From NCBI GenBank assembly GCA_951394045.1, contig OX595990.1, forward strand, positions 2,472,549-2,536,548: 64,000 nt of DNA. Reading direction: 5' to 3'. The stretch is from Nitzschia sp. DOCU1 (taxonomy: Eukaryota; Bacillariophyta; Bacillariophyceae; Bacillariales; Bacillariaceae). This document shows positions 46,501 to 54,662 of the stretch, in pieces. Position 1 is the stretch's first letter. Each line of letters starts with the position of its first letter. A program made the position numbers and the translations under genes. The notes under the pieces were generated by a model. That model worked only from the letters and a program-made list of their open reading frames with translations, did no database searches and was not told the DNA's origin.

Positions 46501-47338
46501 CGTTGGAAGGAATGATCATGCGTTGTGGATATAGGCTGGAGCAGATGCCGATGACGTCAGGGGTCATTTTAGCAACGGGGAGTGAGGAAAGGATGCGAGC
46601 AGAGGCAGAAGAGAAGTTGTCGGCGTTTGCAAAGTTTTGGGCTTGTGGACAGAAATCATCGTCCGCAGCGAAGGTAACAGGGCTGTCGTCCGGCGTGACA
46701 GGGTGTGAAAGCATGAGGTCGTGTAGGAGCTCGAGGTGGCCTTGATGGAGGAGTTTGAGTCGTTGTTGGACCGTACGGTCGGGGCTTTTGGGTTCAGTGG
46801 TAGTCGGAGGGTGAAGAAGGAGGCAGTCCAGGAGAAGGAAGAGTTTCCAAAAGGGATCGGCGTCGGATTGATACGTTGGTTCATTGTCTTTGTTGAGTGG
46901 CTCGGTGGCCGCAAGGATCCAGCTGATAACGTGGTGAAGTGTAAGGTAATATTCGTGTTTGGTGCGTGACTTGAGTTGGCGCCAGATGTTTTGTCGGTGA
47001 TGCGGTGGTTGGATGCGAATCGTTGAAAGCCAGTTGAGGGCCGATATCCAGTGTTGTTCGGATGCAGAGCGGTAAGTGGAGAGGATGATGCGTGAGTTCG
47101 TGATGAGGCGTTTAGACTTATGTTTTTTTGTTATGTGGGTTCTCAAGGACCGTTCGGAAGAGTAGCAGGAAGCGGCGGAGTTGCAGTGGCGACAGATGTG
47201 GAGTCCGAGAGAGTGAGAGACAGGTTCGGAGATGGCGTGTAGCAAATCTTGTGGATGGGTGGTTTTAAGATGATCTAGAAGAGGAGAAGTGTTGTTGCGA
47301 GTAGTGCGGGGCGGGTGCCAGTCGCAAAGGGGGCACAT
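43550..47338 (-). CDS. Retrotransposon ORF2: C2H2 fingers, reverse transcriptase, CCHC, RLE endonuclease
   Basis: 1262 residues. Starts at the A shared with the ORF1 stop (TAATG, 47340-47336). N terminus has two C2H2-like fingers: CPLC with HLKTTH (2-28) and CRHC with HITKKH (49-73). The reverse transcriptase spans about 280-700: LRPIGIGTAIRRISA (382-396), motif A LLDIINMFNSVSR (Asp458), motif B EGFPQGDAM (514-522), motif C IIDDTSIVI (Asp573/574), then LSKTKLFYSP. The downstream part has a CCHC knuckle (Cys953, Cys956, His968, Cys972) and a restriction-like endonuclease-type site, RRPADVSL (Asp1025) with AIDVT (Asp1045). This order, fingers - RT - CCHC - RLE, is that of R2/NeSL/CRE-type elements that insert at specific targets. 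It differs from R2 in having a long ORF1. Confidence 0.88.
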   Translation of the reverse strand: MCPLCDWHPPRTTRNNTSPLLDHLKTTHPQDLLHAISEPVSHSLGLHICRHCNSAASCYSSERSLRTHITKKHKSKRLITNSRIILSTYRSASEQHWISALNWLSTIRIQPPHHRQNIWRQLKSRTKHEYYLTLHHVISWILAATEPLNKDNEPTYQSDADPFWKLFLLLDCLLLHPPTTTEPKSPDRTVQQRLKLLHQGHLELLHDLMLSHPVTPDDSPVTFAADDDFCPQAQNFANADNFSSASARILSSLPVAKMTPDVIGICSSLYPQRMIIPSNERNHRLSTTPLPPTDKQILLRALSLLKPATASGPFNDYTDTLKGMATFESFINDKDKTMPYLQSLTDLVGLVIRNDIPSAIKPLLSPCRFIALHKNEQDPTQLRPIGIGTAIRRISAAYLNTLFKIELTQIMIQSGQFGLAISGGIDYVTHLTQSLVDKYILSPLARNEAPSRILVLLDIINMFNSVSRSAVRETILTHPELHGLIPFFDLMYSEPNKCYFRLPDGTTSFFLQAEGFPQGDAMATLLSCLALHSILSPINASLAARAALRSRSPLRFQYDDNQGSLAQTSSIIDDTSIVIAPIDLHFFLSEFQRLGEPIGIRLKLSKTKLFYSPSTDMDPLIPSDFLDAISTALPLLQSTTTNAHNINILRNGTRFLGQPIGSTDHARSFLSTASTSFSNAIFRFTHRINDLQTIGSLFKNSASHMLTHLLAMDVLHNTDFSRPPSLGDWTSPFVSQIHNDYNQVISTLTGHALPLPSHCQLIIESTVRDGGLGLRNPSQSAIGAFMIPLLRSIQMATIGISLPPSPLYPSRGQAPQHITLNKFHARPLASWQTTTTPTSLIACFRHYFPALTSFLHDHFNSTHSTRELIRSTPIRGLQAAIYRTNIQAHHSNLLATIPTPIKHLLPSLLTPITSLPLHSLPRRFVDNRLSPTQYRHLLCRKLRLPLFQTPTRCTGCNRPDAVDIFGDHLLTCKNHKTPLSNRIRDTLALICQELGPLSNLTDHAGDTTLETPRLLPEFPSRRPADVSLRLARPVSSTGSKILAIDVTIVPTTDIDSVLPPASDRPLHFQNQITHVAHCQSIVHKFNGRSSNNASAEAIISAINNNNIQLIPFTMDEFGGLGSFAHHFLYSRKKPAILPPPPLPTPTFLHPSAQLAFNRARKGPIGIFALADSAWQLQHQGSFGHTYHTTTPQQWGTQTLALNFSIALANHIQRAITKLNTSKKSDLSHIPIPGRPPRFRRCNPATRAGTTRYRPPHANGITH

Positions 47339-50300
47339 TATGGGAGTTGGTTTCGAGTAAGTTGGCGCACGATATCGTGCAGGTCTTCGGGCGGGCCAAG
47401 CGTTTGGATTGTCGACGACAGAGCGCTGCGGAAGGGTGCAAGTTTGTCGGGGGCCGTTTCTTGAACGTATTCTTCCAATCGTTGGAATAATTCGATTTGG
47501 GTGGAAGAATATTCGGGGGGGTAATCGGGCTCGGGGTCGCTACTTCCGTCCGGATTGTGAGGTAAGTCATCGATGCTCATGAACGTGTCAGGCTGCGCAT
47601 TTTGTTCTACGCTGCAATCCTCATCTTGCTCGTCTTGTTCGGAGTCATCATGATGGTGTTGTTGTGCTGGTGGTGGCTGCTGATAATCAGTGTCGGATTC
47701 GAAGATATTGGGAGAGTGGTTGGAGTCGGAGGTTGGATCGGGTTCGCAGTCATCGTCGGAGTCTTCTGGGGCGAGAGGTTGAAAGTGGTTGTTCAAGGGT
47801 GGTTTGGCTTTCAATGGCGTGGGTGGAGTGGCGGATAAAGGTCGCTTGGCTTTGCGCGAAGTGGGGATAATGGTGGGGTCAGAGGGCTTCGGGGAACGAA
47901 ACTGAGAGAAGGCTTCGTCGTTATGACGGTCTATGATCCTAGACCAACGGGTTGGGTCTGGTAGGGGTGTAGGTCGTGGAGTATTGACGTTGGTGGGTGT
48001 GGTAGCAGCATGGGAGGCGTAGGTTGGAGAGATGGGGCGTAAGAAGCAGCGACTGATGTATGTGTCGATGTTGTCTGCGGTGTGGCGTGAGGTCAAGTTG
48101 GTCTGTGAAAATAGAAGGGAATGGTAAAGGGGGGTGGAGCTTGATGCGTCGAAGATGGGGATGATTGCCCGAAGTGACGGAGTATCCTTGATGATGTCGG
48201 TTTCAAATTCCGTAGGGGGAGTCAAAATGTAAGTAGGGAGTTTGATGCGGTCAGTAACAATGGACTTGAACTGACGGAATTCTTGGGCGAGCCGAATGTT
48301 CTTGCCGATGAAGTCAACTCGTTTAGGGATTGCTGGGATAGGGGAGATGGCAATCTTGATCCCATAGATGATGATAGGGTCCTTGAGAGTCGCGATGGTT
48401 TGGAGGACGAGATCGGCGGCTTGTGGCGTGGTGGACGTTAGTTGGAACATGGTGATGCGTTTGGACTTGCCGTGGTTGGTGGCGGTGAAAGGGCTGGAGC
48501 GGATGCCGACGAGACGGTGAAAGTTGAAGAAAGATGTTTTAACGGTGTTGGTGAGTGGGTGTTGAGCGGGGAAGCGTGGGTTGAGGATCCGATAAATGCG
48601 CTCGAGTAAGTCGAGTAAGAAGCGATGGTTCAGGAAGCGGTGATTTCGTCCTCGGATGAATTCGGGGAGCATGCCCACGATGAGGGCGAATTGAGTGTCG
48701 GCAACGTTGTTAGTTGAGTTGGGAGACAAGGAGAGATGTTTAGTCCATGGATTCTTGGAGATCGGGGTCACTGCAGTAGTAAGGAGCTTGTCGTTGAGAT
48801 CGAAGTGGAGGCGTGGGTGAATATGCCATTGCTGCATGGCAAAGCAGAGGCACTGGTCGATAAATAGTTGTTCATCGAATTGATCTTCGGTGCAAGCCGG
48901 AACAAGGATGATGGTGAAAATGTGAATGAAGGGTGCGAATTGAGGACTGTGTTCACGAGTGTTGTCCTTGAGAGAGACTGCAAAGCGAATGCTTTTGACG
49001 TCAAATAGAATTGAGTCAAGGCGTTCGGCATGGTGAGCGAGAGTGGAGGTAAGGATTCCAGCGATGATGTCGGCGTCGATTGGATGGTCGATCTCACGCG
49101 TGTCCGGGACCTTGGCAGAGAGGACGAATTGCATGTTGTAGGGGTCTTCGGTGTCAGTAGGGTTTGAGTCAATAGGGGGGTCCTCGTCGTCGCTAGGGGC
49201 TCGGCTGGTGGAGACTTTGGTGGGGGATTTGTTGGTGACGGTGGGCTTGTGTGTCGAGGTGTTGGTGGATCTGGCAGCGGGCTTGCGGTCTAGGGTGTTG
49301 CTTGGTTTGGGTTTGTGGTTGGGCTTATGGGGGGTGACGACGGCGATGGCAGTGGCAGGGTTTTGTTTGTCAGTGGATGTTGGGGTGTGTGCGGCAGGGG
49401 ATCGTTTGGTGTTGGAGGCGGGGGAGCATTTGGCGGTTTCGGTGGGTTCGGAGTGTTTGGGAGTGGCGGCGTTGGAGAGGCGTTTGACAGTGGCGGCGTT
49501 GGAGAGGCGTTTGACAGTGGTGGTGGCAGTGTTGGCGGTAGAGGGGGAGTTGGTGTCGGTGAGGTCAATCGGGGTGTGGTCAGAGGTTGCGGCAGGTTCG
49601 GTTTCGAGGGTGGTGTCGGTGGCGAAGGCTTGGGCTCGGTGTTTCTGGAGCTTGGAGTTGCGGGCGTTGTTGAAAACGGGTTTCATGTAGTCGAAAAGAA
49701 TGGCAGCATGGGGCTGGGCGGAGGCGGCGTGAGCCTTGTTGGGTTTGTCCTTCACGGGCGTGGTAAAGGCGGTGTCGTTGAGTTCGGTTTCAGGAACGGG
49801 GGGCGACATGGTCGGTGTTGTTGGGCTTTGAACGGTGGCTTGAGAACGAAGAGAGTTTCTTGCAGTTGTGAGAATTCGGGTCGGGGGGAGTGGTCCGTTG
49901 CGAAGGAAGGCGAGAAACGTTCGGCGATTGGCGGGAGGTGGGAGTAGATATGAAAAGAATTGCTGGGTCTTCGAGAGTGGAGATAAAGCAAGACTTTCAG
50001 CGATGTCGGAGTAGATGGCGCTGGATAAAACGGATGGAAGTGATGGGGTCAAGGGCGAGAAGCCATGATGAGAAGAGGGGTGGGGGTTCTGAGGTGTCAG
50101 ACGTTGGGGTGTCAAGCATCGAGGTTGGAGAGAAGTGGAGTGAAAGCAGGAAGTGGCATGATGGAACGGATGTGTCGCGTGATTTGTGTGGCTGAGTTTG
50201 AAATTGTGCGGCAGTAGTTGGCGGGCTCGGGAATGAGGAGAATCGGAAGGGGTCGGCCGGCGTGGCGTATCGTACTTAGGGAAAGGGTGACGGTCGGAGT

Positions 50301-51183
50301 CCAGGAAGGCGATATCAATAATTGAAAAAAGGTCGGAGGTGTCATGGGAATGATAAGCCTGTGATTGGGGTTCGGAGCGAGGGTGGCGAGCATCAGTCGG
50401 GGGGAACTCATGTGAAATCTCTGAAGGACTGTCTCGGCCTGTGAGCGAGGAGAGGGAATGGTGTTGCCAAGCGTCTTGGGCTCGAAGGAGACCATGGAGT
50501 CGGTGTTCCTGGACGGCTTGATACTGTAATTTTTTGATATGATATTGATGGTTTGGGTCAGCGAAGTGCCACCATGGGAAGTCAAAGTGAAGTGGGTGAC
50601 GGCAGATGATTGTAAGGATTTCTGTTGGAGTGGGCGAGCGGTACATCAGGAGGTTGCAGATGGCCGCGAAAGAGGTATCTCGAAAGTTTGGTGTAGTGTA
50701 AGGTCGACTAGAGAGAAGGATGCAAGCGTCGCGTTGTTGTTGTAGTTGTAGGGTTGTACGTTGGGGCGTGATGGGTTCTTCCCAGTAAGGGTGTTGATCG
50801 TGATGATCAAATTTGTTCAAAGCACGAAGAATGTGAATGGGTTCGATTTCACTGTCGGAGGGTAGACTGGAGGGTGGTTTGGGATTCGGATTGGGAGGTT
50901 GGACGATGTTGGTTAAGGGATGGGTTGACGTCGAATTGGTGGGTGTCGTGTGAAGTCGTGACGCGATAGTGGGCGATGGTTGGTGGTCTGATCCGTTGAG
51001 AGGGTTGTGAGGGGAGTTTTGGACCGGAACAAAAGCCCACTCGCGTGTGACGCAGTGCGGGTCAGGATCAGGTGGTGGAGGAGGTGATGGAGATGGCTCC
51101 ATCGTCGCTTCGTTGTCATCATCGTCAATCGACATGCTTACCGTTTCGGGTGGGTCGATTCGATTCGCTCGCTCTCTCTGCAT
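47338..51183 (-). CDS. Retrotransposon ORF1, large unknown protein
   Basis: 1281 residues, Pro/Thr/Ser/His-rich, strongly C-biased on its coding strand, as in ORF2. N terminus acidic with poly-Pro (PSPSPPPPPDPDPHC), then several hundred probably disordered residues. Residues about 680-1010 look folded (PYNMQFVLSAKVPD, FVLSAKVPDTREIDHPIDAD, SILFDVKSIRFAVSL, IHIFTIILVPACTEDQFDEQ, PEFIRGRNHRFLNHRFLLDL). No RRM, CCHC knuckle or ULP-protease motif was spotted. The C terminus has a short helix-rich part (QIELFQRLEEYVQETAPDKL). It ends with the TAA whose last A opens ORF2. A nucleic-acid-binding or particle-forming role is assumed from position only. The start at 51183 is the first ATG of the frame. 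Confidence 0.7.
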   Translation of the reverse strand: MQRERANRIDPPETVSMSIDDDDNEATMEPSPSPPPPPDPDPHCVTREWAFVPVQNSPHNPLNGSDHQPSPTIASRLHTTPTNSTSTHPLTNIVQPPNPNPKPPSSLPSDSEIEPIHILRALNKFDHHDQHPYWEEPITPQRTTLQLQQQRDACILLSSRPYTTPNFRDTSFAAICNLLMYRSPTPTEILTIICRHPLHFDFPWWHFADPNHQYHIKKLQYQAVQEHRLHGLLRAQDAWQHHSLSSLTGRDSPSEISHEFPPTDARHPRSEPQSQAYHSHDTSDLFSIIDIAFLDSDRHPFPKYDTPRRPTPSDSPHSRARQLLPHNFKLSHTNHATHPFHHATSCFHSTSLQPRCLTPQRLTPQNPHPSSHHGFSPLTPSLPSVLSSAIYSDIAESLALSPLSKTQQFFSYLLPPPANRRTFLAFLRNGPLPPTRILTTARNSLRSQATVQSPTTPTMSPPVPETELNDTAFTTPVKDKPNKAHAASAQPHAAILFDYMKPVFNNARNSKLQKHRAQAFATDTTLETEPAATSDHTPIDLTDTNSPSTANTATTTVKRLSNAATVKRLSNAATPKHSEPTETAKCSPASNTKRSPAAHTPTSTDKQNPATAIAVVTPHKPNHKPKPSNTLDRKPAARSTNTSTHKPTVTNKSPTKVSTSRAPSDDEDPPIDSNPTDTEDPYNMQFVLSAKVPDTREIDHPIDADIIAGILTSTLAHHAERLDSILFDVKSIRFAVSLKDNTREHSPQFAPFIHIFTIILVPACTEDQFDEQLFIDQCLCFAMQQWHIHPRLHFDLNDKLLTTAVTPISKNPWTKHLSLSPNSTNNVADTQFALIVGMLPEFIRGRNHRFLNHRFLLDLLERIYRILNPRFPAQHPLTNTVKTSFFNFHRLVGIRSSPFTATNHGKSKRITMFQLTSTTPQAADLVLQTIATLKDPIIIYGIKIAISPIPAIPKRVDFIGKNIRLAQEFRQFKSIVTDRIKLPTYILTPPTEFETDIIKDTPSLRAIIPIFDASSSTPLYHSLLFSQTNLTSRHTADNIDTYISRCFLRPISPTYASHAATTPTNVNTPRPTPLPDPTRWSRIIDRHNDEAFSQFRSPKPSDPTIIPTSRKAKRPLSATPPTPLKAKPPLNNHFQPLAPEDSDDDCEPDPTSDSNHSPNIFESDTDYQQPPPAQQHHHDDSEQDEQDEDCSVEQNAQPDTFMSIDDLPHNPDGSSDPEPDYPPEYSSTQIELFQRLEEYVQETAPDKLAPFRSALSSTIQTLGPPEDLHDIVRQLTRNQLP
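49463..49516 (-). repeat. 27-bp perfect tandem repeat inside ORF1
   Basis: Two adjacent identical units, 49463-49489 and 49490-49516, encoding a 9-residue phrase (VKRLSNAAT) twice. Length is a multiple of three, so the frame is kept. Confidence 0.85.
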
Positions 51184-51618
51184 CTTTGTTCTTTTTGACG
51201 ACCCCGATGGGATCCGTTTGATCGTTCAGCAAACAAACGTGACGACAGGGGAGGTGCGGCGAGCGCGACGCATTCCCATCTTCGAAATGAGGAACTTGGG
51301 TATATGTTTTTCACGAAGGATGCACGCCTGCGCGCACGCGTGTCGGCCTCATTCCATGTTTCATTGAGTCGAATGATTCCTTCCTTCGTATAGCCCTCAC
51401 CTGCCTGCTTCCGGCGGGCGCGGCGGGCATGATGACGACCTGGTGTTCGCATTTTCTCTGGTAAAATCTTTCACCATCACACAAACGGAGTAAAATCTTT
51501 CTCTCGCTGGAAGAAGATCGTCTCGATAGAATTCTCATCGAGTCCATTGCCTTCATTCCTTTCCTCGCAGCCTTCCTTCCTTCCATCGTATAACAGCATC
51601 GGCATCATCACTATCATC
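51184..51618. promoter_or_regulatory. Interval between retrotransposon ORF1 and a host gene
   Basis: 435 bp holding the 5' flank of the retrotransposon on the minus strand and the promoter plus 5' UTR of the rightward gene. CCTTCCTT-type pyrimidine runs occur close to 51580. Confidence 0.4.
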
Positions 51619-52197
51619 ATGAAGCTCGATAAAAAAGTGCAAACCCACGGAATCGCTCTGGCCCCTCTAGCGACATCCATGGATGGACCTTCGGTAGCCT
51701 TCACGGTCAATGATCTCTTCAAATTCAACAACACTCTCTACCTCACCTATCATGTCATGGCAGCTGGATACGACGTGTTTACTCCACTCGGTTGTTTGGT
51801 AGGAGGAGCTGTCCTTCCCATGGTACCCAAGTATTCGCACTTGACGCCATTGCAAGCGGCAGGAACCGGTGGAATTGTCGGGGGATGTGCGGGTCTGGGC
51901 CTTGGATTTCTCGCCTTGTTAGGTACGGCAGCCTCCAAGAATCCAAAGATTCCCATGACCAAGGAGGGCATGCAGCAACGTGTCGATGGACTATCTCATA
52001 ACTACATGGTCCGTGCTATGGATCTGGGTGTGTGGTTGGGTATTGCGGCGGCGGGAGGGGCTTTGTACCTTGCGGGAGGATCGGCAGAAAAGGCCTTTGG
52101 ACTTTCGGCGGGGTTGCTAGGACAACTCCAGGCCATTGCTCTTGGATCGGCAGTTGGGACCGTGGGAGCCAGTGTCATTATCAAGGCCACAAAATAA
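51619..52197 (+). CDS. Small glycine-rich membrane protein, unknown
   Basis: 192 residues from ATG 51619 (MKLDKKVQTHG); the frame is open from 51547, but that upstream part looks like 5' UTR. Three hydrophobic, Gly/Ala-rich stretches occur at about 55-68 (LGCLVGGAVLP), 80-103 (AAGTGGIVGGCAGLGLGFLA) and 135-190 (LGVWLGIAAAGGALYLAGGS and AIALGSAVGTVGASVII). The GxxxG-like spacing suggests packed membrane helices, as in mitochondrial carrier-import or Tim17-related proteins, but I do not see a diagnostic motif, so the family is open. No cleavable signal peptide. Its promoter abuts the retrotransposon. Confidence 0.55.
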   Translation: MKLDKKVQTHGIALAPLATSMDGPSVAFTVNDLFKFNNTLYLTYHVMAAGYDVFTPLGCLVGGAVLPMVPKYSHLTPLQAAGTGGIVGGCAGLGLGFLALLGTAASKNPKIPMTKEGMQQRVDGLSHNYMVRAMDLGVWLGIAAAGGALYLAGGSAEKAFGLSAGLLGQLQAIALGSAVGTVGASVIIKATK

Positions 52198-52568
52198 ATT
52201 GATGATGGAGAACGAAAAGACCACACTGTACTCGTACTTGAAGGGACCATATTTTTGCATCGAACGAAAAGGACCGTGTTAACAATACTATGAAAATTGG
52301 ACATTTTGATCAACTTCTGTCTTTCTATGGAATCGTACTTTTGATGGTAGCTTTTCTAGTCCGTAGTAGCATTATACACACTGCAGGCATCAAATTCTCC
52401 CGGCGGCGCACGTCTACCTCCGGTCGGAGCAGTTCCCACCACCTGGTACTATTTTCGCTCCCAACGGTGACGTTCCAAGATCTCCATCATGCTCGAACGC
52501 TCCAACAATACAGAACGAGCGATACAACAACGACACGACTCTATAACAATTATTGTAACGTATCTTTA
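52198..52568. other. 3' intergenic between convergent genes
   Basis: 371 bp; probable 3' UTRs of the membrane-protein gene and of the leftward transporter gene. Nothing else recognised. Confidence 0.4.
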
Positions 52569-54138
52569 TCACAACGACGCAAGTGCCATCTTGGCACCTA
52601 GTAATCCCATTCCAATACCCAAAAGAGCCGAGAAACCGGCAAACTTGACTTCTGCCTTTTGTCCCGCCGTAGCATCCTTCTTATTCATAATGGCTTTGCG
52701 GAACATCAAAAAGGGGAATACATATATCAGAGAATTGCCCAGCGTAGCACCTCCAAAGGCTAGAACAAAGCTAACATCCGGAATGACCAAAGCCGCAAAG
52801 GTTACCATCGACAGTAGCCCCACTGTCAAAAAGTTTTGAGTCTTGGGGGTAGGCTTGATTTTGAGCAAATCAATGACACCATCCCGAAGCCCAACAAAGG
52901 CCAATGGATAGGAAAAGACCAAGGACACAGCCACGGCGATGCGGGACACACTCATGAGTGTGTCTTTGGTCGAGTAATTGTTGAGAATGAGTCCACTGGA
53001 AGAACTTCCGAACGTCAAGAATCCCATGGCTGCAATCAAGGCAAAGATGGCAATGGAAACACCAAAACTTGTAGAAACAACCTTGTAGTAGTTTGGCAAA
53101 GTTCTCTCTTTCAATTCAGTGTAAAACTAGGGGTCGTCGACCAACGTTGTCGTAGAATTCAGAGAAGGAGGATAAGGATGAGAACGACAGCATTGGAAAA
53201 TTTCGTCGTAATAGCAAACAAAATTGCTTCTTGTAAAAAATTACCTTTGGAGCATTAAAGTGGGCCATGTAGGCGGTACTAAGCATACCGACCAAAATCG
53301 CCGCCGACGGGGTCAAGACACCGGCCGCTCCCACCGATCCAAAGCTGGGTCGTAGCGCTGGGGCACAATCGGTGGCAAACTTTCCAAGGGGTGCCACGTA
53401 GGACTTGCCAAGGTATCGAACCAGCATGGCCAGTGCGGTATAAATCATTCCCAGACTTCCCACCAAGGAAAAGGGAGCCAAACTCGACAAGTTTTTCAAC
53501 AAACAGAGTGGTAACAAAATAAAGGACGTTACTCCCAGTAGAGTGGGCACCTTGGTCGCTTGAATGCCTGCCGTAGCCAGGAGACTCACAAAGGTGTCTC
53601 CCAAAATCATACTATACGCAAGGATCGCCGCAAAGGTTTTACAAGTGACGGCCACGGCAGGAATCAGGCTCGACTTCTTTCCGACAGTAGCACTCCAGGC
53701 ATCCCGATAGGATTTAGTGTTGGTGTAGGCACAGCAGCGACCGATCAATGCAAAGCCGTAGCCTGACAAGCCTCCAATGGCAGCAATCATGGCAATGGCA
53801 GGCACCACGGCGGATGGAGCACTGGCCCAGGCGGCAATTCCTGCTGGAAGACTGAGAACGCCAGCTCCTACAATTCCCTTGACGAGATTAAAACAAAGTT
53901 GTGTGACACTGGCAGTTCCAGGAGGAGTACTGGCGGCTTTGTCATCACCCTCCGAGGCAACAACATCTGCCGCCATGTACAAAGGCGCCATTGACGATTT
54001 TGGCAGCAACGACGGCATCATGACCGTCGAAGATACTCGAGGAGCAGGAGGGGTCCACTGTGCCACTGGCGCGAACGCCATGGAACTAGCCACCAGGGCC
54101 AGCATCATCATGATGAATGCCATTGATACTCGCAGCAT
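52569..54138 (-). CDS. AAAP-family amino-acid transporter, plastid-type leader (paralogue 1)
   Basis: 483 residues from exons 54138-53245 and 53126-52569 (118-bp intron, phase 0; the junction gives AHFNAPKFYTELKERTL). Begins with a signal peptide (MLRVSMAFIMMMLALVASSM) directly followed by AFAPVAQ, an ASAFAP-like site with Phe, then a Ser/Pro-rich stretch: a plastid-directing bipartite leader. The transporter part (80-483) has the first-helix signature FNLVKGIVGAGVLSLPAGIA and about 11 membrane helices, ending in KFAGFSALLGIGMGLLGAKM. Other shared motifs are LPLCLLKNLSSLAPFSLVG, GFLTFG with LILNNYS, and VSFVLAFGGATLGNSLIY. Family members carry neutral or aromatic amino acids with protons; substrate here is unknown. 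Paralogues lie at 54663-56183 and 60830-62500. Confidence 0.88.
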
Positions 54139-54662
54139 GGTGCTCTAGCTACCGGTAGTAGTATGACAAGATGTTGGTTCTCAGAAACAATAATGATGTC
54201 TGTGAACCTCGAGACTATTGACCATCAGCAGATGGATGATGGCCTCGCACCTTTTTTGTCGTCTGTTCTTGTGGAGAAGGCGAAATTGGATCCAACCGAA
54301 TTTATGGATATCCAAAACTCCCTCCGCAAAAGTCGGGTATCTTTTGGAACACGTTGAAATCTGCGAATGCTAAAGAGGTACGGAATTTCAAAACATCGGA
54401 TGGCGTTCTCATGCGAAAGATCCGGGTCACCCAAGATTTGGAGAAAATGCAGCCAGAAGAACATCCAATCGCCACTTTCCCATCCAAGGCGAAGTTGCCA
54501 CTCCGCCCGCCGATCCAATCTTCGTGACCTTTTGGATTTTCATCGTTGACGCCTCTTTATTTTCGCCTGACGAAGACAGTGACGACTTGTCATTTTGATC
54601 CTTCTGTAATCATACCTACTTTGTAGCTAGACTCTTTTAGCCCCCCATCAACGACCAGCACC
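54139..54662. promoter_or_regulatory. Divergent interval between two transporter paralogues
   Basis: 524 bp between head-to-head starts of paralogues 1 and 2. Both promoters must be here; a shared control region is possible. ORFs in it are short and unconvincing. Confidence 0.45.

Larger units (their letters stand above)
43550..51183 (-). mobile_element. Full-length two-ORF non-LTR retrotransposon (restriction-like-endonuclease type)
   Basis: 7.6 kb of coding sequence, read right to left: ORF1 (51183-47338) then ORF2 (47338-43550), joined by a TAATG overlap. No LTRs were seen, and ORF2 has a reverse transcriptase with a C-terminal restriction-like endonuclease and no visible AP endonuclease, integrase or protease. 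Both ORFs are free of frameshifts, pointing to recent activity. The exact ends and target-site duplication were not resolved; 227 bp separate ORF2 from the start of the gene at 40503-43322, and 435 bp separate ORF1 from the start of the gene at 51619. Confidence 0.85.
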
